NCBI GenBank assembly: GCA_035403465.1
Contig: DAONFG010000024.1
Location: 1-49,648, forward strand
Direction of reading: 5' to 3'
From: JAAYBQ01 sp035403465
Lineage (GTDB): Bacteria > Spirochaetota > UBA4802 > UBA5550
DNA: 49,648 nucleotides
Shown: in pieces, positions 16,405 through 24,926 of the stretch
Position numbering within the stretch: position 1 is the first letter of the stretch
Layout of the letters: each line of letters starts with the position of its first letter
Made by a program: the position numbers and the translations under genes
Notes under the pieces: generated by a model
Database searches by the model: none
Told to the model about the DNA's origin: nothing
What the model saw: the letters and a program-made list of their open reading frames with translations, nothing else

Positions 16405-18231
16405 TTAAGGATTATCCCTTTTCATCAATGATGCGGCGTAGTTCCAGTAAGCATTGATCCCGTGATAAACCTTCAGGTGGTACCACCATTCCACACCCCA
16501 GAGGTAGTATGTGTTAAACCTGCAGTTCAGCGCGTAATCTATGTTTGCCTCAAATTCCAGCATTGTGAAATTCCGCATTTGTTCCTGCGGGGGAATTTCG
16601 TAAATCTGTCGCTCTGCCCACGGCTCGACACCAAGCTCAATAACGATGAATTCCTGGTCGTGTTTTCCGGTAAAAAATTTCACTATGTCGCGCTTTAACG
16701 GGTAGAATTCAGGCGTCAGCGGATAGGTGATCTCTCCGAATAACCTGGTGCGAACCTTGCGGTAGAGTGTAGTCCCGAACACATCGGCAAGGGATGATGC
16801 CCTGTACCAGTCCCCGAACTCGCCGCCGTCTGTCATGAGTATCTTTCGTGACGGATCAAGGGAACGCAGCAGCGCAACCTCTTTTTTTATGAGTTCACTG
16901 TCGGATGGAGGGCATTCGCCGAACAGAAGAAAAGGTTCGTTTTCAAGCTGCCAGTAGAGCAGGTTTCTGTATCCTTTGTATCTCTCAACAAGCTTTGTAA
17001 TGTACGCGGGAAGATCCCATTTGGTATTTGCCCAGACCGGTATATGGCACTCGGGCCACCTCGGCACACGCTGCCCTATGACAAGTATTACAGGCATGCC
17101 CGCATCGCGGCATATGTTCATCTGCGTGTCCAGGCTGCGGAAATCGTATTTGCCTGTTTCTTTTTCGATCCTGTTCCAGTATGCCACGAGCCTTATGCCC
17201 GAAGGCCTCAGCTCATGTATGATTGCCCTGAGCGCGCCAACTTTGTCGATATCAAGTTTTTCAGCCATGAACTCCGAGAAGGTAACCCCCCATTTAACAT
17301 CATGCGCGGCAGGTACAGGCTGCTTTTCGTACGAGCGCTGCAGACCCAGGCCCGTAAGGCCTGTTATGATCAGGATTGTGGCAGTAACCTTGGCAAATAC
17401 TCTCCAGCCCCTCATTGTTTCATTAAGAAGGCGGGGGATAAAAATAGTGACCGCGAAAGCAACGATGAATACGATTACATAGCGTACTCCGTTTATGGCC
17501 TCGACTATTGCCGGGCTGCTTTCCAGCTTGATTGCGTAAAAGATCAGCAGTGAGCCTGCACCGGCGATGGCCCTGTTCGCGAAATAGAGGACTCTCAGCT
17601 TTCGTGCGGTCTTTTTTGATACAGAAAAAATCCTCCTGCGCAGGTAGGGCACCGTAAGCATAAGCACCCCCGTAAGCAGGGTCGAAGTTTTCATCAGGGC
17701 ATAACCTGTGGCGAAATTCGCGGTGTTCAGGAACACCAGTTTTTCCAGGATGTTTGTGCTGCCGGTAAGCGCCGCGGCAAGGAGTGTCCAGGGGAGCAGG
17801 CTCTTCAGTTTACTCCGCTCTGAAAAGAAGAGGATGAATCCGCCCATAATGAGCAGTACAAATCCGGCAGACTCCGCTGCATTGAGCGGGCTGAACTGGA
17901 AAAAGCTGCCTGCAATCCATGTGGCAAGGGGCGCGAAACCCCCGACTACAGGTACAGACTCTGTAGCCTCGCCGATTGAAAGCACCTTGTAGTAGGCCAC
18001 AAGCATCAGTATAAATGAAAGCCCTGCGGCAAATGAAAGTGCAAGGATGACAGGCCGGGGCATGGTGAATCCAAAGAGAAAAAAAACAAGGCCGAAGCAG
18101 CTGAGTATTGCGATCCAGAATACATAGGGGACAGCCTTCTCCCTGCCGTCAGCACCGAAGAAAATTTTATCAATAACCAGCGAAACACCGATGAAGACCT
18201 GTGCAATAAACGCGACAGTTATACCGCTCAT
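16405..18231 (-). CDS. Fusion of EamA/DMT-like transporter with a clan GH-A glycosidase
   Basis: Residues 1 to about 300 form ten predicted membrane helices arranged like a drug/metabolite (EamA) transporter, two five-helix halves with a short charged linker near 140-150. From about 310 the protein becomes a soluble TIM-barrel: WGVTFSEF at the first strand, GIRLVAYWNRIE, WQLENEP with candidate acid/base Glu432, and IVIELGVEPW with candidate nucleophile Glu532, the clan GH-A pattern. I cannot name the GH family. Ten-helix DMT proteins have both ends in the cytoplasm, which would put the glycosidase inside. It overlaps the GH1 gene upstream by ATGA, so the two are made together. The join is in one frame with no stop; a chimera from assembly error is unlikely but not excluded. 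Confidence 0.8.
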   Translation of the reverse strand: MSGITVAFIAQVFIGVSLVIDKIFFGADGREKAVPYVFWIAILSCFGLVFFLFGFTMPRPVILALSFAAGLSFILMLVAYYKVLSIGEATESVPVVGGFAPLATWIAGSFFQFSPLNAAESAGFVLLIMGGFILFFSERSKLKSLLPWTLLAAALTGSTNILEKLVFLNTANFATGYALMKTSTLLTGVLMLTVPYLRRRIFSVSKKTARKLRVLYFANRAIAGAGSLLIFYAIKLESSPAIVEAINGVRYVIVFIVAFAVTIFIPRLLNETMRGWRVFAKVTATILIITGLTGLGLQRSYEKQPVPAAHDVKWGVTFSEFMAEKLDIDKVGALRAIIHELRPSGIRLVAYWNRIEKETGKYDFRSLDTQMNICRDAGMPVILVIGQRVPRWPECHIPVWANTKWDLPAYITKLVERYKGYRNLLYWQLENEPFLLFGECPPSDSELIKKEVALLRSLDPSRKILMTDGGEFGDWYRASSLADVFGTTLYRKVRTRLFGEITYPLTPEFYPLKRDIVKFFTGKHDQEFIVIELGVEPWAERQIYEIPPQEQMRNFTMLEFEANIDYALNCRFNTYYLWGVEWWYHLKVYHGINAYWNYAASLMKRDNP

Positions 18232-19463
18232 ATGTCGAGCCCCTTTGTAATGATTCTTCTGTAAGTATCAACGCTTGCCCTGCGGGGCGTGCGCTTCATT
18301 GTTTTCCGGTCAACTGCAACAAGCCCGAACCCGGGCCAGAATCCCTTGTCCCATTCAAAGTTGTCCAGGAGCGCCCAGTGGAGGTACCCGTGCAGGTCTG
18401 CGCCCCTTTCTATTGTCCTGTATAGTGAACGAAGAGTCTCCTCTATGTACCATGGCCTGTACCTGTCGTCTGTATCGGCAAGGCCGCTCTCGGTGACAAA
18501 AAGCGGCAGGCCGTAACCGGTCATTCCCATCACAATATTTTCGATTCCCTGCGGGTAAAGCTCCCATCCCATGTCTGAAACTTTTTCGTTCGCGTTCCTG
18601 TTCAGTCCGTAGTTTATCCTGTTGTGAAAATAATAATTTATACCTATAAAATCGTTATACTTCAGTGTCCGGCTGATGAAGTGGCGGTTCCAGAACCTCT
18701 CTGCAAAGTATGTGAATATACGGTTAACACCACCACCGGATTCAAAAAATGACATGTTGCATGCAGGTCCTGTCATGGCGGTGGAATTTTCCTGCTTGAT
18801 AGCTGCACTGGCAAGCCTGTGCGATCTGACCAGTATCTTCATGGCACGGATGTATGATACAATCCCTTTTTTCTGCGGAGGCCATATACCCAGCATGTAG
18901 CTGTTAAGCGCGTATATCTCGGGTTCGTTGATTATGATGTAGTAGCGTACGTCGCTGCCGAAGGCCTGTGCAAGTTTTTGCGAGTACCTGGCGAAGAGTA
19001 CCGGGAAGTCCTTATTCATGATGCCGCCGGTATCGGAGAGCCAGAGCGGCAGGGTCCAGTGCCATATTGTTACGAATGGTTCAATCTTTCTTTTGCGCAG
19101 CGCCAGGACCATGGCCTTGTAATGGTCAATGGCATTTTCATTCCATCTGCCGGGTTCGGGTTCAATCCGCGACCATTCGATTGAAAAGCGGTAGGCATTC
19201 AGGCCGATTTTTTTTGCGATGTCAAAGTCCTCTTCGTAACGGTTGAAGTGGTCAGCGGCTACCCCGGAAATGTAGTTACGTGGATCCATGGCTTTATCTT
19301 TTATTGAATTCCATGATGGGAGGCTGGAATATTTAACAGATTCTGAAGCAAGCCTCTCCGCGTTCTGCTTTTCCCATACGCTCCAGTCATTGACACAACC
19401 CCCCTCGACCTGGTGAGAGGAGGTCGCTGCGCCGAAATAAAATCCTTCAGGAAACTTTTTCAT
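18228..19463 (-). CDS. Glycoside hydrolase family 1 (beta-glucosidase/galactosidase-like)
   Basis: A 411-residue GH1 enzyme that removes beta-linked terminal sugars. Family marks: the N-terminal FPEGFYFGAATSSHQVEG, the acid/base Glu in INEPE, and the nucleophile Glu in VTESG (usually TENG). The C-terminal LLDNFEWDKGFWPGFGL is the sugar-binding block. No signal peptide from this start, so cytoplasmic. The open frame runs back to 19523, with ATGs at 19475 and 19463; I chose 19463, where homology begins. It is somewhat short for GH1 (about 450). It overlaps the fusion gene downstream by four bases. Confidence 0.9.
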   Translation of the reverse strand: MKKFPEGFYFGAATSSHQVEGGCVNDWSVWEKQNAERLASESVKYSSLPSWNSIKDKAMDPRNYISGVAADHFNRYEEDFDIAKKIGLNAYRFSIEWSRIEPEPGRWNENAIDHYKAMVLALRKRKIEPFVTIWHWTLPLWLSDTGGIMNKDFPVLFARYSQKLAQAFGSDVRYYIIINEPEIYALNSYMLGIWPPQKKGIVSYIRAMKILVRSHRLASAAIKQENSTAMTGPACNMSFFESGGGVNRIFTYFAERFWNRHFISRTLKYNDFIGINYYFHNRINYGLNRNANEKVSDMGWELYPQGIENIVMGMTGYGLPLFVTESGLADTDDRYRPWYIEETLRSLYRTIERGADLHGYLHWALLDNFEWDKGFWPGFGLVAVDRKTMKRTPRRASVDTYRRIITKGLDI

Positions 19464-19612
19464 CTGAACCGCCATGAATATAATATACTTATTTATCGCC
19501 TGATCAGATCCCCGGTAAACCATTTTTTCAATTAAGTTTTATTTCATGCCGTCTGTAAAAAATTGACGAGTGGTTTAGTTCGGGATAAATTGAACAAAAA
19601 GGAAGGCATCAT

Positions 19613-20170
19613 ATGAAAAAGATTATTACCGGACTTGCTGCAGTTACTTTATTTATCATTTTTGTAATTCTTGGTCTGGCCGGGTATCTCGGCATGTTTT
19701 CATCTGTAGCGGTTACGCAGAAATCGGCGGGACCGTACCTGCTTGTTTATGAAAAATTTACAGGTCCGTACAGTGAGACGGGACCGGTACAGATGAAGCT
19801 TTATGAATCTTTAAAGACTGACGGAATAGAGACATTCAGGGGATTCGGGATCTATCTCTCTGATCCGGAAAAAGTTCCTGCATCCGAACTCAGGAGCGAA
19901 GTGGGGTGCATTATCGAAGCGAAGGATTATGCGAAGGTGAAAGCACTGTCCGGCAGGTATAGTGTAAAAAATTTTGAAAAGGAGGACTGTGTCTATGCGG
20001 AGTTTCCAATTAAGAATAACTTATCATATATCGCAGGAGTAATGACTGTTTACCCTGCACTGGGAAATTATATTAAAAAGAACGGGCTCACTGACAGGAC
20101 CGGTTATTCCATGGAGATTTATGATATACCGGCTAAAAAGATAACTTACCTGTTTCCGCTGATCAAGTGA
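19613..20170 (+). CDS. Membrane-anchored GyrI-like effector-binding domain protein
   Basis: One N-terminal membrane helix (GLAAVTLFIIFVILGLAGYL) is followed by a soluble domain that resembles the GyrI/SOUL-type small-molecule binding fold, best seen at YEKFTGPYSE near the start and at VYPALGNYIKKNGL and MEIYDI at the end. Anchored versions of this fold are common and mostly uncharacterised. GGAAGG precedes the ATG. It stands alone between divergent GH1 and hisC; no function is assigned. Confidence 0.65.
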   Translation: MKKIITGLAAVTLFIIFVILGLAGYLGMFSSVAVTQKSAGPYLLVYEKFTGPYSETGPVQMKLYESLKTDGIETFRGFGIYLSDPEKVPASELRSEVGCIIEAKDYAKVKALSGRYSVKNFEKEDCVYAEFPIKNNLSYIAGVMTVYPALGNYIKKNGLTDRTGYSMEIYDIPAKKITYLFPLIK

Positions 20171-20199
20171 GTATACACTTCTTTTTTTAAAATTGAATT

Positions 20200-20268
20200 G
20201 ACTCCAATACAGGCACGCCGGTTTATCAATTATGCAGCCAGTCGCTGTATTAAATACTTAACGGAGTC
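20200..20268 (+). promoter_or_regulatory. Leader fold that could hide the hisC ribosome site
   Basis: GACTCC (20200-20205) can pair with GGAGTC (20263-20268), which is the ribosome binding site of hisC, and AATACAG (20206-20212) pairs with CTGTATT (20245-20251) inside it. An 11-base bulge interrupts the right arm. Such a fold would block translation unless opened by a ligand, protein or temperature. No known riboswitch is recognised. Confidence 0.4.
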
Positions 20269-20273
20269 CACGT

Positions 20274-21329
20274 ATGTTCGCAAAACGTTTTGCAGACCTT
20301 AAACCCTATGTACCAGGCGAGCAGCCTAAAGACCGCGTTTACATAAAACTTAACGCCAATGAAAATCCCTACCCGCCGTCACCGGAAGTCGCCAGGGTGC
20401 TGCATGAATTTGATGCGTCGCAGCTGCGCCTGTACCCTGACCCTGATTCCGATGAACTGCGCGGCGCCATAGCCCGGATGCTCGGCAGCGGCATCACGCC
20501 TGAAATGATACTTGCGGGTAACGGTTCCGACGAAGTACTGTCATTCGTGTTCTACACATTCTTTGATTCCGACGCGCCGCTTTATTTCCCTGAACATACA
20601 TACAGTTTCTACCCAGTGTATGCCGGTTACTATGGTATCCCGTACAAAAAGATCCAGCTCGGGAAGGACTTCTCGATTAACATAGATGCCATGCTTGAGG
20701 GAGAAAGCGGCGGAATAATTTTTGCCAACCCGAATGCCCCAACAGGGATATACATGCCTCTTGAAGGTATCCGTTCCATACTTGACAGGTACCCTGAAGA
20801 CAAAGTCGTTGTGGTTGACGAGGCGTATATAGACTTCGGCGGCGAGTCTGCACTTGCGCTGCTGAAAGATTACAGGAACCTTGTGATCATCAGGACCTTT
20901 TCCAAGAGTTACTGCTTTGCAGGAGCACGCCTGGGATTTGTTGTGGCCAATCCTGAACTTATCAGCGCGCTCTTTACCACGAAGAATTCATTCAACCACT
21001 TCCCTGTAGACCTGCTCGCGCAGAGAATAGGAATCGCTTCATGCGGGGACCCTGACTATTACAAAAAGATCAACAGTACCATAATGCAGACACGTGAAAG
21101 TTTTTCAGCAGGACTCCGTGATGCAGGGTGGGATGTGCTCCCCTCTATGGCAAACTTTGTGCTGGCCCGGAAGAACGGATTTGACGGCAGGTACATCTAT
21201 AACTACATCAAACAGAACGGTATACTTGTCCGCTATTTTAATATCCCGGGCATCACAGATTTTGTGCGCATATCAATCGGAACACCCGGGGATATGATAA
21301 AACTGCTTGGTATAATGAAGGGGCTGTGA
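20274..21329 (+). CDS. hisC: Histidinol-phosphate aminotransferase
   Basis: A class I/II PLP enzyme that converts imidazole-acetol phosphate and glutamate to histidinol phosphate in histidine synthesis. The N-terminus LNANENPYPPSP, the LYPDPDSDELR block and the PLP lysine in TFSKSYCFAGARLGF are diagnostic of HisC. The 351 residues are the usual length. GGAG precedes the ATG. No other his gene is nearby, so it may be a stand-alone copy that also serves aromatic amino acids; sequence alone cannot separate these roles. Confidence 0.93.
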   Translation: MFAKRFADLKPYVPGEQPKDRVYIKLNANENPYPPSPEVARVLHEFDASQLRLYPDPDSDELRGAIARMLGSGITPEMILAGNGSDEVLSFVFYTFFDSDAPLYFPEHTYSFYPVYAGYYGIPYKKIQLGKDFSINIDAMLEGESGGIIFANPNAPTGIYMPLEGIRSILDRYPEDKVVVVDEAYIDFGGESALALLKDYRNLVIIRTFSKSYCFAGARLGFVVANPELISALFTTKNSFNHFPVDLLAQRIGIASCGDPDYYKKINSTIMQTRESFSAGLRDAGWDVLPSMANFVLARKNGFDGRYIYNYIKQNGILVRYFNIPGITDFVRISIGTPGDMIKLLGIMKGL

Positions 21330-21359
21330 CATTTCGTGGCTGGATGCTGGTATTTTGGT

Positions 21360-21392
21360 AAAAAAAGGTTCTGACCGGTTAAGATCAGAACC
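21360..21392 (-). terminator. Minus-strand Rho-independent terminator
   Basis: GGTTCTGA (21367-21374) and TCAGAACC (21385-21392) form a perfect eight-pair stem. On the minus strand it is followed by seven T residues (complement of 21360-21366). It stands 27 bases beyond the stop of the gene remnant at 21419-21562 and looks like that gene's own terminator. It may now also end the Uup transcript. Confidence 0.7.
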
Positions 21393-21418
21393 CGGTAAAC
21401 ATGTTTATGCTTCTGCTG

Positions 21419-21562
21419 TTACGGCAATGAGGCAGGAATTTCAGCCCACTGTACATACCAGTCTTCTGCATGCCAGGCAAATCCGGGATACTTATAATTA
21501 TCCCGGTTAATAATAATGTCTCTTTTTCCTTTATTGCTTTGTTTAAATGAGAAAACAAATGG
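21419..21562 (-). pseudogene. C-terminal remnant of an unidentified gene
   Basis: A 47-codon open stretch without a start, bounded upstream by a stop (21563-21565), encodes a peptide with strongly protein-like composition, including NYKYPGFAWHAEDWYVQW, then a normal stop. A good terminator follows at once. This is what the 3' end of a truncated gene should look like. I cannot name the family. An inverted repeat, CCGGGATA/TATCCCGG (21483-21506), lies within it. The rest of the spacer up to 21895 is AT-rich and holds nothing I can support beyond an eight-codon frame. Confidence 0.35.
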
Positions 21563-21895
21563 CTAAAAATTTCAGGTTTGAACTAAATAAATATACAATT
21601 TTTACAAATGTCAATTTTTTAAGCAAAAAAATGTATATAAGCCGGATAATGTTGGATTTATTGGAGAGGTTTAAAAAATGGGGGAACATAAATCGTATTT
21701 CTGAACCGTGAGAACGCCGGAAATCACTATCTCCTTTGACCTGATGTCAAACGGCTTGCCAGGAGATGCTGAAAAGCCGTAATCTTAAAACCATAAACCA
21801 TCTGCAGCGACGTTACCAGCCAGGTCAAACCGTATGCATATGCTGCTGCTGACAGGTATAATTGATAAAGGGAACCAGGGGATGAGTCAACCGTT

Positions 21896-23701
21896 TTAAC
21901 GTTTTTGTTCCAGGGCTGACATCTCTTCAAGTTCAAGCCAGCGCTGCATCAGCCGTTCATGTTCTGCGTCAAGTTCACCGATCTCGCGGTTAACCTCAAC
22001 TGAGCGTGCCGCGTTTTTTTTATAGAATTCCGGGTCAGAGATGAGTGCTACAAGTTCATCCTTTTTCTTTTCAACGGCGGCTATCATTTCCGGGATAGTT
22101 TCAAGTTCCCTTTTTTCTTTGAATGTGAGTTTTGTTTTCTCTTTTGGTTTTTTTTCGGGCTGGATTTTTTTCTCTTTCGTTTCCCGTACCTGGGCCCGCC
22201 TGGCAAGCCACTCGTCGTAGCCGCCTGCGTATTCCTTTACTTCACCATTACCCTCGAAGGCGAATGTACCTGTTACGATATTATTCAGGAACTCCCTGTC
22301 ATGGCTTACAACGAGCAGTGTACCTTCGTATTCAATCAGTATCTGCTCCAGCAGTTCAACTGTCTCAAGGTCAAGGTCATTGGTCGGTTCGTCCATTACA
22401 AGAAAATTAAAGGGGCGGGTGAACAGCTTCGCAAGCATGAGCCTGTTGCGTTCGCCTCCTGAAAGTACCGATGCCCTGATGTCAACCCTGTCAGGCTGAA
22501 ACAGGAAGTCCTGGAGGTAGCCTATTACGTGCCTGCTCCGGCCGTTGATGTCGATCATTTCCCCTGCCTCTGCGATGTTCTCCCTGATTGTTTTATTCTC
22601 GTCAATGCTGCCGCGAAGCTGGTCAAAGTATGCCACTTCAAGTTTGGTGCCTGTTTTGACACTTCCGGACGCGGGCTTCAGTATGCCCAGGAGCAGTTTT
22701 ATAAGCGTGCTCTTGCCGCAGCCGTTAGGGCCTATGATTCCGATTTTATCGCCGCGCTGTATGATTGTAGAGAAATTATGTATGATCCTGTTTTCGTCAT
22801 AGGCAAACGAAATGTCCGCGGCCTCGATAACTGCCTTACCCGATTTTTCTCCACGTGAGAGTTCAAGGCGAACGTTACCCTGCTGTTCAAGGCGCCTGCT
22901 CCGCTCAAGCCGCATCTCCTTGAGCGCACGAACCCTTCCTTCGTTCCGCGTACGCCTGGCCTTGATCCCCTTGCGGATCCATATCTCTTCGCGCGCAAGC
23001 TTCTTGTCAAACAGGGCATTCTGCGTCTCCTCTGATTCGAGCCATGATTCCTTGCGCTTGAGGAACGTGTTATAGTCGCATTTCCAGTCGAAGATGTTCC
23101 CCCTGTCGATCTCGAGTATGCGCACAGCGACCTTCTGCAGAAACGCCCTGTCGTGTGTTACAAAGAATATTGTTTTGTCATAGCGACAGAGAAAGTCCTC
23201 GAGCCAGCGTATGGAATCGATGTCAAGGTGGTTTGTCGGCTCATCCAGCAGCAGTATGTCCGGGTCATTGACCAGCGCCCGGCCCAGGAGCACCCTGCGT
23301 TTCATCCCTGCAGAGAGCGACATGAACTCAGGGCCCGGGTCAAGGGTCATGAGCGACAGGACCCTTTCAATCTGACGGATGTGTTTCTGTTCAAGATGGT
23401 CCGGGTCAACTGGTCCGTCCGCGTCGCTGATGCCCCCTGAAAGGATGGAGTAGACCGTTCCCGTAAAGTTATCCGGGACTTCCTGCTGGAGAAGTGAAGT
23501 GCGCAGAAATTTTTCACGGATGATTCTTCCTGAATCAGGTTCTGCCAGTCCGTGTATCAGGCGCATCATCGTGGATTTGCCCGCACCGTTACGGCCCAGC
23601 AGCGATATTTTTTCACCTTCATGAATCTGGAGGTTTATGAAGTTCAGCAGGTTCGGGCCGCCGAACGAAAGGCAAACATCCTGGAAATTCAGTAATGCCA
23701 T
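21896..23701 (-). CDS. uup: ABC-F family ATPase, Uup-like
   Basis: ABC-F proteins have two ABC ATPase domains and no membrane part, and act on ribosomes or translation. Both domains are intact: GRNGAGKST with LSAGMKRRVLLG in the first, GPNGCGKST with LSGGERNRLMLAK in the second, plus the linker arm between them. A lysine-rich stretch leads into a C-terminal coiled coil (about 530-600), which is the mark of Uup rather than EttA. The open frame reaches back to 23797, but homology begins at MALLNFQDV, with GGGAAG upstream. It follows the aldo/keto reductase by four bases. Confidence 0.9.
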   Translation of the reverse strand: MALLNFQDVCLSFGGPNLLNFINLQIHEGEKISLLGRNGAGKSTMMRLIHGLAEPDSGRIIREKFLRTSLLQQEVPDNFTGTVYSILSGGISDADGPVDPDHLEQKHIRQIERVLSLMTLDPGPEFMSLSAGMKRRVLLGRALVNDPDILLLDEPTNHLDIDSIRWLEDFLCRYDKTIFFVTHDRAFLQKVAVRILEIDRGNIFDWKCDYNTFLKRKESWLESEETQNALFDKKLAREEIWIRKGIKARRTRNEGRVRALKEMRLERSRRLEQQGNVRLELSRGEKSGKAVIEAADISFAYDENRIIHNFSTIIQRGDKIGIIGPNGCGKSTLIKLLLGILKPASGSVKTGTKLEVAYFDQLRGSIDENKTIRENIAEAGEMIDINGRSRHVIGYLQDFLFQPDRVDIRASVLSGGERNRLMLAKLFTRPFNFLVMDEPTNDLDLETVELLEQILIEYEGTLLVVSHDREFLNNIVTGTFAFEGNGEVKEYAGGYDEWLARRAQVRETKEKKIQPEKKPKEKTKLTFKEKRELETIPEMIAAVEKKKDELVALISDPEFYKKNAARSVEVNREIGELDAEHERLMQRWLELEEMSALEQKR

Positions 23702-23705
23702 ATTA

Positions 23706-24659
23706 TTATTCTTCCCGGACTTTAGAGTATATGTCAGCAGTAACTTTTTCAAGCTCCGTGATCTCGTCGGGAGAAAGCACAAGGGATGCGCCGCCAAGGT
23801 TGTCCCTTACCTGGTCGCCGCTGCGTGCGCCGAATATTGCGGCTGAAACAGCGGGCCGTGAAAGTATCCATGCTATGGCAACGTGTCCCGGCTGTGCCGC
23901 CCTTTTGTCGGCGATTGACCTCAGCGTATTCACAACATCTTTAACTTTAGGCCAGTAATCCTTCCTGAAAAACCTGTAGAAGAAATATCTTGCGTCGTTC
24001 CTGGGGAATACCGGAAGTTCCCTGTACTTTCCGGTGAGCATGCCTGCTCCAAGTGACCCGTACGAAATAATTCCTACGCCATGCTCAACGCAGACCTTCA
24101 TCTGGTCAGACTCAATCTCCCGTTCAAGAAGCGAGTAGTTTGGCTGGTACGACACAACGTCGCCGCAGCTTATGGCGTCCTTCAGCTCTTTTCCTGAAAA
24201 GTTGCAGACCCCTATGTGGCGGATCTTCCCTTCGTCCTTTAACTTCATAAGCGCAGCCATAGTCTCCCCGATGGGCACGTCGCTTACGGGCCAGTGTACC
24301 TGGTACAGGTCAATGTAGTCTGTCTGCAGCCGCTTGAGAGACATCTCAAGGTCGTGCCTGATAAATTCAGGCGAGAGATTTTTTTCATACCTGCCCTCGA
24401 TGTTAAGGCCGCACTTTGTTGCGATGATTACCCTGTCGCGCTTATCCTTTATAATATTACCGATAAGCTCCTCTGCATGTCCCCCGCCGTATGCAGGGGC
24501 AGTGTCGATTGTGTTTATGCCGCTTTCTATAGCGGTCTCTATCGCTTCAATGGCCGCTTTCTCGTCATATGCGCTCCACATGGTTCCGCCGATGGCCCAG
24601 GTGCCCAGTATGAGTTCCGTCACTTCAAGTGTGCTGTTCCCAAGTTTTCTCTTTTTCAT
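23706..24659 (-). CDS. Aldo/keto reductase
   Basis: A 317-residue NADPH-dependent oxidoreductase with a TIM barrel. The catalytic tetrad can be placed: Asp in INTIDTAPAYG, Tyr in the same block, Lys in IATKCG and His in YQVHWP. The start KKRKLGNSTLEVTELILGTWAIGG is typical of the YghZ/Tas-like branch. The natural substrate is unknown. It is the first gene of a two-gene unit with uup; the link is transcriptional, with no functional reason I can see. Confidence 0.9.
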   Translation of the reverse strand: MKKRKLGNSTLEVTELILGTWAIGGTMWSAYDEKAAIEAIETAIESGINTIDTAPAYGGGHAEELIGNIIKDKRDRVIIATKCGLNIEGRYEKNLSPEFIRHDLEMSLKRLQTDYIDLYQVHWPVSDVPIGETMAALMKLKDEGKIRHIGVCNFSGKELKDAISCGDVVSYQPNYSLLEREIESDQMKVCVEHGVGIISYGSLGAGMLTGKYRELPVFPRNDARYFFYRFFRKDYWPKVKDVVNTLRSIADKRAAQPGHVAIAWILSRPAVSAAIFGARSGDQVRDNLGGASLVLSPDEITELEKVTADIYSKVREE

Positions 24660-24760
24660 AAATTACCCCGCTGAATCACCTGTTTAAATGATAATGCCTG
24701 CGCTGGCAATAAAAAATTTTTAATCATTGTGCCTGTGTGAATCAGTAAGGGTGCATTATC

Positions 24761-24803
24761 TTGAAAAAGTTCTTGTAATATAGTACAATATTGTGATTAT
24801 CAC
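24761..24803 (+). promoter_or_regulatory. Sigma-70 promoter with palindromic operator
   Basis: TTGAAA (24761-24766) and TACAAT (24784-24789) are separated by 17 bases, each five of six to consensus. The palindrome GTGATTATCAC (24793-24803) covers the expected start point, where a repressor would block transcription. It drives the protease gene at 24927, leaving a leader of about 130 bases. The rest of the 267-base spacer shows nothing else. Confidence 0.65.
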
Positions 24804-24926
24804 TTTAGCGATTAACAATTCCGGTTTAATCCTCATCAGGATTGAGTGATGCTTGGCGGGTGATGTAAAATTTACGAGTTTCATAATTACCAGGTAAACA
24901 AACGAATTATTTACCATTGAGGGCTA

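Noticed and set aside
21678..21704. An eight-codon frame with a good ribosome site
   Set aside because: Too short, with no sign of a leader-peptide attenuator (no codon runs, no terminator after it).
21727..21936. A 69-codon minus-strand frame at the end of uup
   Set aside because: It overlaps the uup 3' end in another frame and has no protein-like features.
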